From: an uncultured Agathobaculum sp.
GTDB taxonomy: Bacteria; Bacillota; Clostridia; Oscillospirales; Butyricicoccaceae
Reading direction: 5' to 3'
Assembly: GCF_944380985.1 (NCBI RefSeq)
Contig: NZ_CALWJJ010000011.1
Location: 1-52,974 of the forward strand
Length of the DNA stretch: 52,974 bases
Below, in pieces: positions 25,058 to 33,046 of the stretch. Under the pieces are notes generated by a model. It was not told where the DNA came from, ran no database searches, and saw only the letters and a list, made by a program, of their open reading frames with translations. The translations under genes and the position numbers were made by a program. Position 1 is the first letter of the stretch. Every line of letters begins with the position of its first letter.

Positions 25058-25950
25058 TCAGCCAACAGCCGCTGCGATCTTCTTCACCAGCTCGTCGCCG
25101 TACTGGTATTTGAGCAGATAGGTCATCGTCTGCTCCTCCAGCCCAGCAGCCTGCCGCACCTTGTCGATCGCAGCCTGTACCTCGTCGCCCGCCGCTGGGA
25201 TGTCCGCGCGTGTCTGCGGCGCGGTCATGCCTGGCGTCTTCGTGCTGGCATCGTAGGTAACGCCGTATCCCGCCTGCGTCAGATCGCGCAGCCGCATATA
25301 ATTCTCGCCGTCCTTCTCGATCACGCTGCAAGCATAATCCTTGCCGTCAATGCTGACTGTCTTTTCCTTTACCATTTCGTCCTCCTCTTTGCTCTGTACG
25401 GCTACGCCGAAGCCCTCGGCCACGCCGTCCGCGATCGCACGGGCAATGGCGTCAAACTTCTGGCCGTACAGCGCCATATCGTCCTTATCATCAATAAAGC
25501 ACGTCTCGATGAGCGCATGGCTGACCCCGCGCTGAAAAACGTACTTTAGCACCGCAAGGCCGGCACTGCGCTTGATGCCTCGGTTGCGGAACCCCAGTGC
25601 CGCCATGCGACGCAAAACAGCCTGCTCGACCGTCACGCCCTGCTCGTTCGTGTGCACGAAAATCTCCGTGCCGGTCGTGACACCGTTGCCATTGGGATCA
25701 TTCCCGCGCTGTTTAGGTGGAACTCCATCACGTAGTCCACATCCGCCAGCGGCAGGCTGCCGCCCTGCGTGACGATTTTGTATGCGTCTTTGCTTTGGTC
25801 GTACAGCTGCACATCAAAGCCATACGCCCGCAAAAGCGGCGCGACCGCGTTCGCCATGCGGCGGGTCTCGACTGCCTCGGTGTAGCCGCTTCCCACCGCG
25901 CCCGGGTCATACGGCGTGCCGCCGTGCCCGGCAATCAAAAGGATTTTCAC
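25058..25950 (-). pseudogene. N-acetylmuramoyl-L-alanine amidase (endolysin), frameshifted
   Basis: The first frame (GTG 25950) encodes the N-terminal Amidase_3 half: AGHGG with the first zinc ligand, EAVETRR and the FHLNSAG ligand. At about 25705 the frame is lost; the -1-related frame continues GNDPNGNGVTTGTEIFVHTN and runs to 25058, containing the catalytic LIETCFIDD and a C-terminal cell-wall or attachment domain ending KIAAAVG. One missing base, in the GCGGGAATG stretch, would restore a protein of about 296 residues. It should have been the phage lysin cutting the peptide-glycan bond. A sequencing error cannot be excluded, though other genes here are also broken. Confidence 0.8.
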
Positions 25951-26188
25951 GCTTACTCTCCCCCTCCCGCTTCATCACCACGTCACCGGCCTTTGCCGCC
26001 GCGATGAAGCTGTTGTTCTTCCACCACGTGATCAAGGAGGCAATTACCGTCCATGCAGTGGATACCAATGTTTCAACCTGAGAATTTTCAATCGGCAAAA
26101 CTGCATGCCCGGTTGCGCTTAATACTTGATTAATCAGTGCCAGCGCAAGAATAATTGTGCGCGCCAGCGTTCCAGCGGTAATGTTCAT
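25907..26188 (-). CDS. Phage holin (SPP1/phi-LC3 type)
   Basis: This 93-residue protein has an N-terminal transmembrane segment (TARTII-like: GTLARTIILALALINQVLSA), a second hydrophobic stretch LVSTAWTVIASLITWW and a charged tail, as in small holins that release endolysin. AAGAGGAG precedes ATG 26188. The last residues overlap the amidase start by 44 bp and look atypical, so the end may be altered by a frameshift. Confidence 0.8.
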   Translation of the reverse strand: MNITAGTLARTIILALALINQVLSATGHAVLPIENSQVETLVSTAWTVIASLITWWKNNSFIAAAKAGDVVMKREGESKRENPFDCRARRHAV

Positions 26189-26199
26189 TTTTTCTCCTC

Positions 26200-26538
26200 T
26201 TAAAGTCCAACGTAGGAAAGCATAAAGGCAATCATAGCAGTAAAAACGGCCCAAAGTGCCTTATCAATTAGCGCATCGACGCGTTTCTTATCTGGATGAT
26301 TTTTGTTCGTCGTCTCTTGATACAAGTTTTTGTATATTTGCATCCATGTTGTTCAATTTTTCATCTAATTTCGCCTCTCGCGCAATCTGTTCCCGCTGCC
26401 AGTCGTAAAACTTTGCATAGGAGTCTTTTGAATCCTGTTGCCATTTTTAAGTGCCTTGATCCGCCCTTCCAGCTTTACGGCTTCCGCTTTTCCAATGCAG
26501 TCACGATCCGGGGCTATGATGCACTTATCATCCGGCAT
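26200..26538 (-). pseudogene. Hemolysin XhlA-like phage membrane protein, two frameshifts
   Basis: Three successive frames give a coherent protein: MPDDKCIIAPDRDCIGKAEA with KLEGRIKALK; then WQQDSKDSYAKFYDWQREQI and LDEKLNNMDANIQKLVSRDD; then NHPDKKRVDALIDKALWAVF and a terminal membrane helix. Breaks fall in A-runs at about 26445 and 26302. The order, an N-terminal linker, a coiled coil and a C-terminal helix, matches XhlA-type proteins next to holin and amidase genes. Homopolymer positions leave sequencing error as an alternative. Confidence 0.7.
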
Positions 26539-26566
26539 TTTGCATCCCTTTCTTTTTCCAGCGGCC

Positions 26567-27316
26567 TCAACAAATGGTGTAATGCGGCTTTTCCTCACTG
26601 AAAAACCGCCAGCGGAAGACATCGTCGAGCATGATCGCCACAACAACGATTACCACCCATAAAATGGTGAACTGCGGGCAAATCTGCCCCATAATATTGC
26701 CGGGCATGTTGACATAATCCCACGCGCCCCAACCGAGCCGCAGATTAACAATGCAACCCGTGACAAATTCGGCGGCGGTCACAATCAGCGTTCCGGCTAT
26801 CGTCTGCGTTATCAAATTTCAACTCCAAACCTCGTTGATCAAGCCAATAATGATGATCTGGTAGATTGCCGACGCCGAAAATTTGCGCCGGATGGGCACG
26901 CCGGTCTGCGCCAGCGTACCTACGCCCACACCATAGGTGCCGCATAGCTGGCGGGTAATCTCCTCCGGCGTCTGTCCGGTATATTTGCGGCTGGCTTTGC
27001 TGCGCTTGAGATAGAACCCGCGGTCATAGCAGGTGACCGACATGGTCGACGAGTCGGTCGACTTGTCCTTGCTCACCACCTGTCCGAAAAAAAGCATCTG
27101 TTCGCCCACGCCCATTTTGACGCCGCCTGCGGGCGGCAGATACACATAGGGTAGGCTCGGGTCGGTTGCGGAGACGATCATCTCGAGCGACAGTTTACGG
27201 CACACACTATCCACATCGCCCGACCACTCGATACGCCGGAACATATGTGATACATCCCATTCGCCATGTACATTGCGCACGATGATCCATGGATGCTGAT
27301 ACTGGTACTGCTCCAT
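26567..27316 (-). pseudogene. XkdQ-like tail protein fused in frame to a PF06541 membrane protein, with internal stop
   Basis: The 5' two thirds (27316 to about 26865) encode the first part of a PBSX XkdQ-like tail protein (HPWIIVRNVHGEWDVSHMF, CYDRGFYLKRSKASRKYTGQ, GVPIRRKFS). The frame then passes without a break into IGLINEVWS, a TGA at 26820-26822 and NLITQTIAGTLIVTAAEF, VTGCIVNLRLGW, ending EEKPHYTIC. The second part is a phage-borne 'putative ABC transporter type IV' (PF06541) membrane protein in which a conserved Trp codon has become TGA. Everything normally between these genes (baseplate, fibres) is deleted. An open frame from 26815 may still express the membrane part. Confidence 0.78.
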
Positions 27317-27329
27317 TCTGCCGCCCCCC

Positions 27330-27770
27330 TTACAGCGCCGTTGCGGGCGGGATATTGAGCATGTGCCCGGCATAGATCAGGTTCGGATTCTGAATGTAGT
27401 AGTCGCCCACACCTTCCTGCTGTCGGTACTGCAGGTTTTCCAGAAGCACCTCGCACTGCGTCGGGCTGTCCGATACAATGAAGCGGCACACCTGCTTATA
27501 ATCGCCCGCCGCCTGAAAAAAGAAAATGTAATGATATGGGTCCAGCACGGTTGTCGCGTCGTTAAATGGATATGCCTGCACCGGTAGCATGAATTCAAGC
27601 TGCTCGGTAAACAGCCCCCGGTCGCCAGCCAAATGCACATCGCCAAAGCCAGTGAGATTGACAGTCTCAACCGCAATGCCGCGGTCGATCACAAATTGCT
27701 GCGGCGTCACGGGCAGCACTACCTCCTGCCCGGTCGTCAAATTAACAAATATGATGCGGCGCTTTGCCAT
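27330..27770 (-). CDS. XkdP-like tail assembly LysM protein, internally shortened
   Basis: This 146-residue PBSX XkdP-like protein begins MAKRRIIFVNLTTGQEVVLP and has the central ELEFMLPVQAYPF and DYKQVCRFIVSDSPTQCEVL segments. The C-terminus NPNLIYAGHMLNIP is the last third of a LysM domain, but the first two thirds of that LysM are missing. The protein is shorter than usual, and I infer an in-frame deletion near QYRQQEG. It lies 13 bp upstream of the XkdQ-like start, as in PBSX-type prophages. Confidence 0.72.
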   Translation of the reverse strand: MAKRRIIFVNLTTGQEVVLPVTPQQFVIDRGIAVETVNLTGFGDVHLAGDRGLFTEQLEFMLPVQAYPFNDATTVLDPYHYIFFFQAAGDYKQVCRFIVSDSPTQCEVLLENLQYRQQEGVGDYYIQNPNLIYAGHMLNIPPATAL

Positions 27771-27847
27771 GCCCCCTGCACCTCCCTTACCCCAAAATAA
27801 CATGTAATCGCAGCGCCGCCCCTTTCAGGGCGGCGTTTGCTTTGCCA

Positions 27848-28534
27848 TCAGCGCGGGCGCAGCGTGCGCCGGGCGGCGAGCACACGGGCGGCAACCGCCT
27901 CCGCGACCGCATCAATGTCGCTGTCCTGCCGGACGGTGTAGCTGCCGCCCATGTTGATCACCACATCGCCAGAGCTGACACCCTGATCGGCGGCGCGCGC
28001 CTCACGCGCGGTAAGCACCCGCTCGCCCTCGTGGAGCAGATATAGGGTGTTGTCGCGCGGCACGCGGTTTTCGCCCATGGCACGCGAGCCGGTAAGGTAA
28101 GAGCTGGCCTGCGCGCGGCCGCTTACCGTGGTTACAGCCGATGCTGTTACGCTTGGGATGGCTGGCGTTGGCAGCCTTGCGTTGCGGATCGCAGCGGCAA
28201 TGCCTTGCGTGTACTGCTGGCCAAGCCGCAAACCGGCATTGTAATAGGTCTCGTCCGCCGAGGTGTCGGCGGCGACAGTCTGTGCGAGCGTGAGCTGACT
28301 CTCCAGCAATATCTGCGCTCCCTCGCTGGCGTTATACTCGTTCTGCGCCATCACCTGCGCCTCGTTGTAGCTCTCGCCCATGGCGGCCTGCAAGTCTGCA
28401 TTTGCGTCCTCGATATTGCCCATCAAGCCGCTATAACTGCTGGCAAGCCTATCCGATAATTCGCCATACTGCTCGCCAATGTAATTGAGTATTGCATCAT
28501 CAGTTACTGTATTATCCTCCTTATCTGGGCTGGA
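27848..28534 (-). pseudogene. C-terminal end of a tail tape-measure protein
   Basis: The remaining sequence includes DDAILNYIGEQYGELSDRLA, QGIAAAIRNARLPTP and MGENRVPRDNTLYLLHEGER, then VLTAREARAADQG. The HEGERVLTA motif is typical of the C-terminus of phage tape-measure proteins, which set tail length. The N-terminal several hundred residues are missing. The frame is continuous with the terminase fragment upstream, separated only by the TGA at 28535-28537, so one deletion removed everything between terminase and tape measure. Confidence 0.8.
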
Positions 28535-29011
28535 TCAACAGGATGGCTTGTAGCCGTGCTTGCTGTACGCCTCCGAGGACAGCACCTTCATCTTGGAGCC
28601 GCTCACTGTGTCGTAGATGGTCTTGGTGCTATCCACGATACGGCTGCGCTTCATAAGCGTGGGCGAGTGCTCTACCATCCATTTGGCGGCGTTGAATACA
28701 ATGCCCGCATTGTCGCGGTCCGCTGCCACGACGTACACCTCGCCGTTTATCTCACCGTCCGCGTACAGGTGGTACACGGCAAGCCCGGCGGCAAGCTCGG
28801 ACTTGCCGTTTTTCTTGGCGATTTCGATGTACAGATACTGGTACCGCCGGATATACAGCCCATCAGGGTCGCACTCGTCTTTCACCATCTCGCCGTAAAA
28901 CTCGGTCACCGCGTCGCGCTGCCAATCCATGAGCTTAAACGGCGCGCCGTTCGAGCATGTCAGGCATTCAATAAAATCACACACAAACGACGCCTGATTA
29001 GCGTCAAACAT
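28535..29011 (-). pseudogene. Terminase large subunit, N-terminal fragment
   Basis: This 158-residue fragment covers the ATPase part of a large terminase: MDWQRDAVTEFYGEM, the Walker-A-like AKKNGKSELAAGLAVYHL, VVAADRDNAGIVFNAAKWMV and SSEAYSKHGYKPSC. It stops at the point where VIFDE (Walker B) is expected, and the nuclease domain is absent. The start has GGAGG 8 nt upstream. The break joins the tape-measure remnant in the same frame. DNA packaging is therefore impossible with this copy. Confidence 0.85.
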
Positions 29012-29111
29012 CCGGCGCTCCTCCTCTCCGCTCCGGCGCTCTGTTTTGGTGTTGCCCTTTCCCTATTTTCTGTGGTATGATAATAGCGGCATAAGTAAAG
29101 GGGGAAGCATT

Positions 29112-29786
29112 TTGCAATTTGAACAATATATTGATGTCGATCTTCTCTCCAAATTTGAATTTCATAATTATGGACATGCTTTAGAGATACTGCACGACGC
29201 ATTTCCGGAAGAATGGGCAGAGTTGCAGGACTGTCTGCGCAGGCTGAGCCTTTCTGCCCAGGACATCCGCACGGCGGGTGGAAACGAATCTCCCATCCCG
29301 AAGAAATTTGATGATGTGCTCTACCCCTATGGCTGGCGGGAAATCCGCATCAGCGGGGATTTGATCGTCAAAAAGTATCCGCGTCAAACAGCACAGCGCA
29401 GAGGACGCTTTGCAGATGAACCATATGAAGTGGAAACCATTTTCGGATACATCGACGGGCATAACATTGACTTTTTAAAAAACCGTGTCGCTTTCGATCT
29501 GGAGTGGAACAGTAAAGATCAAACGTTTGACCGCGACCTGCTCGCCATGCGTACCTATTTCGACTGTGGCTTAATTGACGTGGGTGTTATTGTCACTCGT
29601 TCTGAAGAATTAAACGATGTGTTCAAGACACTTACTGATGAAGCCGGAAAGCCGCTGATGAAGAAATACGGTGCAAGCACAACTTGGATGGGCAAACTGA
29701 CTTATCGTCTAGACTCCCGCCGCGGCGGCGGCTGCCCCGTTCTCGCCGTTGGCATAAGAAAGGGCTGCATACAAGACTATGGCTAA
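29112..29786 (+). CDS. BglII/BstYI-family type II restriction endonuclease
   Basis: This 224-residue protein resembles the BglII/BstYI restriction family (PF09195). HNIDFLKNRVAFDLEWNSKD (about residues 117-136) provides Asp120 and Glu131-x-Asn133 as candidate catalytic residues, followed by FDRDLLAMRTYFDCGLIDVG and VIVTRSEEL. The recognition site cannot be stated from sequence; BglII cuts AGATCT and BstYI cuts RGATCY. TTG 29112 is the likely start because AAAGGGGGAA lies 7-8 nt upstream. It overlaps the methylase gene by 8 nt and is divergent from the terminase remnant. It is the only plus-strand pair in the phage late region, indicating insertion as a cargo module. Confidence 0.82.
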   Translation: MQFEQYIDVDLLSKFEFHNYGHALEILHDAFPEEWAELQDCLRRLSLSAQDIRTAGGNESPIPKKFDDVLYPYGWREIRISGDLIVKKYPRQTAQRRGRFADEPYEVETIFGYIDGHNIDFLKNRVAFDLEWNSKDQTFDRDLLAMRTYFDCGLIDVGVIVTRSEELNDVFKTLTDEAGKPLMKKYGASTTWMGKLTYRLDSRRGGGCPVLAVGIRKGCIQDYG

Positions 29787-30438
29787 CACATGTACTAATC
29801 AAAATCTGATCCGGTTTGTAGCGGGTCAAAAATTCAATACCATCTATGCTGACCCGCCTTGGCAGTTCCAAAACCGCACTGGTAAGGTTGCGCCTGAGCA
29901 TAGGCGGCTGACGAGATACGAAACCATGACGCTTGATGATATTAAGGCTCTCCCCGTCGCAGATATTGCTGATGAGAAAGCCCATCTATACCTATGGGTG
30001 CCCAACGCGCTGCTCCCGGACGGGCTTGCTGTTATGGATGCTTGGGGCTTTGAGTACAAGGCCAACATCATCTGGGAAAAAGTCCGTAAGGATGGTGGTC
30101 CGGATGGTCGCGGGGTCGGCTTTTACTTCCGCAACGTGACAGAAATGCTGCTATTCGGCATTCGCAAAAACAGCGCACCCAACCGCACACTGGCCCCTGC
30201 CCGCTCGCAGGTGAATGTCGTCCGCTCCATGAAACGCGAACACAGTCGCAAGCCGGACGAAATTATCCCGATCATCGAAGCGTGCAGCAGCGCACCGCGC
30301 ATTGAGTTGTTTGCCCGCGGTGTCCGGAACGGCTGGGCCATGTGGGGCAATCAGGCATCTGCCGATTACGAGCCCACTTGGAACACCTACGCCAACCACA
30401 CCACCGCGCCGCGTGCCTGCTTCGGCACCTCCCACTGA
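29779..30438 (+). CDS. MT-A70-family N6-adenine DNA methyltransferase
   Basis: This 219-residue methylase has the catalytic DPPW motif in FNTIYADPPWQFQNR (about residues 18-32). Further MT-A70 motifs are HLYLWVPNALLPDGLAVMDA, WGFEYKANIIWEK, a central GVGFYFRNVTEMLLFGIR and the C-terminal APRIELFARGVRNGWAMWGN. It would methylate adenine, protecting the genome from the restriction enzyme encoded just upstream. The 8-nt overlap couples both genes. An MT-A70 enzyme paired with a BglII-like nuclease fits a target containing an adenine. Confidence 0.9.
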   Translation: MANTCTNQNLIRFVAGQKFNTIYADPPWQFQNRTGKVAPEHRRLTRYETMTLDDIKALPVADIADEKAHLYLWVPNALLPDGLAVMDAWGFEYKANIIWEKVRKDGGPDGRGVGFYFRNVTEMLLFGIRKNSAPNRTLAPARSQVNVVRSMKREHSRKPDEIIPIIEACSSAPRIELFARGVRNGWAMWGNQASADYEPTWNTYANHTTAPRACFGTSH

Positions 30439-30615
30439 CTACAACTTTTCATTCTCTTCCCCGCTCCCCGGCGGGGCTCTTTTTGTCTGCGCCGCCGCGT
30501 GCAGCTTATCGTGTGGGCACTCCCGCACCCGCTTGACGCGGCACCTCGCGCTTTCGCAAAATCCATACTCGTTGCGCATCGGGCATGTCAGCGGGCAGAT
30601 GATCTTCTTTTTCAT
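30439..30615 (-). CDS. Small Cys-rich phage protein
   Basis: This 58-residue protein contains four to six cysteines (CPLTCPMRNEYGFCE, ARCRVKRVRECPHDK), likely a zinc-binding module. The in-frame upstream part to 30717 has no ribosome site and overlaps another gene. Its stop touches the stop of the convergent methylase gene. Function unknown. Confidence 0.55.
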   Translation of the reverse strand: MKKKIICPLTCPMRNEYGFCESARCRVKRVRECPHDKLHAAAQTKRAPPGSGEENEKL

Positions 30616-31010
30616 GCGCGGCTCCGCCTTTCCGCCCGCTCGCGCAGCATCCTCGTCATCGGGTCGTCCACGGTCTCGTCTTTGGGCGGCGTCAGTCGGC
30701 TGTCTCGGTCCTGGCATCGCTCATACCTCCCTCCAGCAGCACAGCCTTGCGGCCTCATTTCCTCCCAGCGCTGAATGATCACATCGCAGTTATGCGGGGA
30801 TAGTTCTATCGCCCGACACCACGGCTCGAACAAAAGCCGTTTGGGGCGCAATTCGTCCGTCCAGATCGGCAGGCTGTACCAGCGCCGCCACGCCCGGCTT
30901 TCTGCACTGCGCCGCTCCACGCGCCCCAGCTGGTGCTGCGCGCAGTAGCCAGAGCGCACCAATGCCGTACAGCCCGGGTGCAGGCAGGGGCGCAGCGGCC
31001 TACTCGCCAT
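30612..31010 (-). pseudogene. HNH endonuclease N-terminus fused to DNA methylase C-terminus
   Basis: The start MASRPLRPCLHPGCTALVRS through KRLLFEPWC is the N-terminal half of a phage HNH endonuclease, with the zinc-binding cysteines. Instead of the HNH core, the frame continues AIELSPHNCDVIIQRWEEM, the conserved end of phage-type DNA adenine/cytosine methylases. The junction lies near 30812. The fusion is open, but neither catalytic core is present, so it is a deletion product. A further acidic/basic tail ends at 30612. Confidence 0.68.
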
Positions 31011-31209
31011 GACGCCTATCTCGCATGAGATGCACCGCCCGTGCACCGTCCATGATCATGCAATCCAGCAAATAGACACGCCGCCACAGCCGGAGACGAA
31101 GCTCAGCGTTTCGCTCGGCTTTTGCCTGCGCCTTGAGCGCGTCGCGCCGCTGGCGCAGCAGGACGAGATTGCACGCATACTCATCCGCGATCTCGGGTAT
31201 GAATTTCAT
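31000..31209 (-). CDS. Small helical phage protein
   Basis: This 69-residue protein (MKFIPEIADEYACNLVLLRQ, Arg/Lys-rich middle, CMIMDGARAVHLMRD) is predicted helical with no recognised domain. GGGAGGGAGG lies upstream of ATG 31209, and the end overlaps the HNH remnant by 11 nt. An intrinsic terminator lies about 25 bp upstream of its ribosome site. Confidence 0.55.
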   Translation of the reverse strand: MKFIPEIADEYACNLVLLRQRRDALKAQAKAERNAELRLRLWRRVYLLDCMIMDGARAVHLMRDRRHGE

Positions 31210-31231
31210 GCTGTACCCTCCCTCCCGGTGA

Positions 31232-31281
31232 AAAAAAGAGCCGATCGACCGTACCCACACTTGGGTTTGGTCAATCGGCTC
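31232..31281 (-). terminator. Minus-strand terminator inside the prophage early region
   Basis: GAGCCGATTGACC and GGTCGATCGGCTC form a 13-bp stem with one G-U pair and a 17-nt loop; on the minus strand TTTTTTT follows. It lies between the replication genes and the 31209 gene, separating early from later modules. Confidence 0.85.
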
Positions 31282-31569
31282 GGGCTCGTTGGCTCTGGCT
31301 CAGCCCGTCATAATTCACGACGGTTTCATGTTTGAGTTTTGGCACCACAGCGGAAAGTGGTGGAGTTCCGTGCATCCCTTGATCACTCGGACGTTTGTCG
31401 GCCGTCCGCATCGCGGGCACACGATCCCAAAGTGATGTTTATGGAACTTCCTCTTGGCTTTGGTATGGCGCTGGCATAAAACGAAGTCGCAATGAAAGGG
31501 TTTGAAGCCCCGTCTGAGGCCGATAAACAGGCCGTTATCGAACGGACACACAACGTCAGATCGAAGCAT
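31271..31569 (-). pseudogene. Cysteine-rich KTR-domain protein, frameshifted
   Basis: The frame gives a zinc-ribbon core IVCPRCGRPTNVRVIKG, then CTELHHFPLWC, typical of Cys-rich KTR proteins of conjugative elements. After PLWC the first frame ends as QNSNMKPS, while another frame continues KLKHETVVNYDGLSQSQRAR and stops at 31271. A missing C in TGCCAAAA near 31337 explains this. The upstream portion to 31569 and a poorly open extension beyond it are unidentified. Confidence 0.6.
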
Positions 31570-31756
31570 GAGATGCGTCAGTTGGTTGTCAGCCTCTGCG
31601 ATTCGGGCGAGATGCAGGCTTAACAGCTTGCGTCTCGCTCATTTTGTTTGTTCTTCTCCGCTGGCTGCTGGAGCCATTGCATTATGCAATCTTTGCATCT
31701 TCCGCTGTGGATATCGCACGCTTGTTCGTATCACGAGTCACACGGCAGATCAGCCA
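31570..31756. other. Short gap without a supported gene
   Basis: The minus strand has a broken frame (ARRKLLSLHLARIAEADNQL) leading into the KTR remnant and a few short overlapping frames. Nothing else is recognised. Confidence 0.4.
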
Positions 31757-33046
31757 TCAACAATTAACCTCTTCCAGCATATCAAACAATGTGGGCGTCT
31801 CCCGCTTATCCTCGCTTTCAGCGGCGAGCTGCCCGTCCATGTATTCAGCAAACATCTGGGTCGAGCCATCAAACGCGAGCGAAAACTCGCCCAGCCGGCC
31901 CTCCTTGTTTTTAAGCACCCGCAGTTTGCGATTATCCGGCGGCGCATCCTCGTCCTGCTCGATGTACAGCGCAAGTACCGCATCCGCGTCCTGCTCGATC
32001 TGGCCGGATTCGCGCAGGTCGGTGAGCGTCGGCGCAGCGTCCGCCCGGCTCATACTGGCGCGGGAAAGCTGGCTGAGCGCGACAACTAGGATGCCGTGCG
32101 TCTGCGCCATCGCGTGCAGGTCGAGCGAGATGTTGGTCACCTGCTCAAATCGATCGCGCCCGCGGCCGCGCAACTGCTGCAAATAATCGATAAACACAAT
32201 CCTATGCTGCCGGGAAAGCGCAGTGGACAAAATGTCCTGCACGCTCCAGCCCGATGCAGACACCAGTTCGAGCTGCGTACAGACCACGTCGCGTTTGAAT
32301 TGCACCGCGCGCTTCCATTCCTCATCGGTCATCTCGCGCCGATTGATCCGGCCGAAGTCGATCACACAGCGGTTGGACATCAAACGATTGGTCAGTTTTG
32401 CCGGGCTGGTCTCCAGGCTGTAAAATCCGACCTTATCATGGTGGCCCATAATTGCCGCCATTTGCAGCGCGAGCGCGGTCTTACCGGCAGATGGGCGGCC
32501 GGCAATAATTACAAAATCGCCATAGTCCGAGTACAGACGGCGGTCCAGCCTGTCAAATCCCCAGCCGATAAAACGGCGTTTTTCACCTTGCTCGAGCATG
32601 AAATTAGCGACCGCCCGCTCCATTGTCACGACCTGCGTTGCGTTTTTATCGCTCAGTAGTACATTTGCCTTGGCCAGTAGTTCTCTCCCCTGCGCGCTGG
32701 TGCTAACGTCAGCCAGCGCAGCTGCAATGTCTCGTAGCCGCACCACGCGCGTCTGCTCCTGCATGTCGGATATGTAGCTGCGCCAGCCGAGCGAGGCCGG
32801 CGTGATCTCCATGCACTGCATCAGCAGGTCATTGTACTCCGTGCCGCACACGCCGCGGATGGTCACGGCGTCCACCGGCCGCCCCGCGTTAAACAGGGTA
32901 ACCGCGGCATTGTACACTGTGCGCAGCTCGGGGATGGTGAAATCCTCTGGCCGGGTCAAGCTGATCAGCTCACCCGCGATCGACGGGTCGACCAGCAGGC
33001 AACCGATCACGCTATATTCGGCGTCAAGCGTCGCTTTGGTTACCAT
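31757..33046 (-). CDS. Phage replicative DNA helicase (DnaB-like)
   Basis: This 429-residue protein has an N-terminal DnaB helical domain (EYSVIGCLLVDPSIAGEL) and a RecA-like helicase domain with Walker A AGRPSAGKTALALQMA (about residues 188-203). SLETSPAKLTNRLM and Walker B IVFIDYLQQLRG follow, then ALSQLSRASMSRADAAPTLT and DLRESGQIEQDADAVLAL. It unwinds DNA at the phage replication fork. It is full length and overlaps the upstream initiator gene by 7 nt, in contrast to the broken structural genes. Confidence 0.94.
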   Translation of the reverse strand: MVTKATLDAEYSVIGCLLVDPSIAGELISLTRPEDFTIPELRTVYNAAVTLFNAGRPVDAVTIRGVCGTEYNDLLMQCMEITPASLGWRSYISDMQEQTRVVRLRDIAAALADVSTSAQGRELLAKANVLLSDKNATQVVTMERAVANFMLEQGEKRRFIGWGFDRLDRRLYSDYGDFVIIAGRPSAGKTALALQMAAIMGHHDKVGFYSLETSPAKLTNRLMSNRCVIDFGRINRREMTDEEWKRAVQFKRDVVCTQLELVSASGWSVQDILSTALSRQHRIVFIDYLQQLRGRGRDRFEQVTNISLDLHAMAQTHGILVVALSQLSRASMSRADAAPTLTDLRESGQIEQDADAVLALYIEQDEDAPPDNRKLRVLKNKEGRLGEFSLAFDGSTQMFAEYMDGQLAAESEDKRETPTLFDMLEEVNC

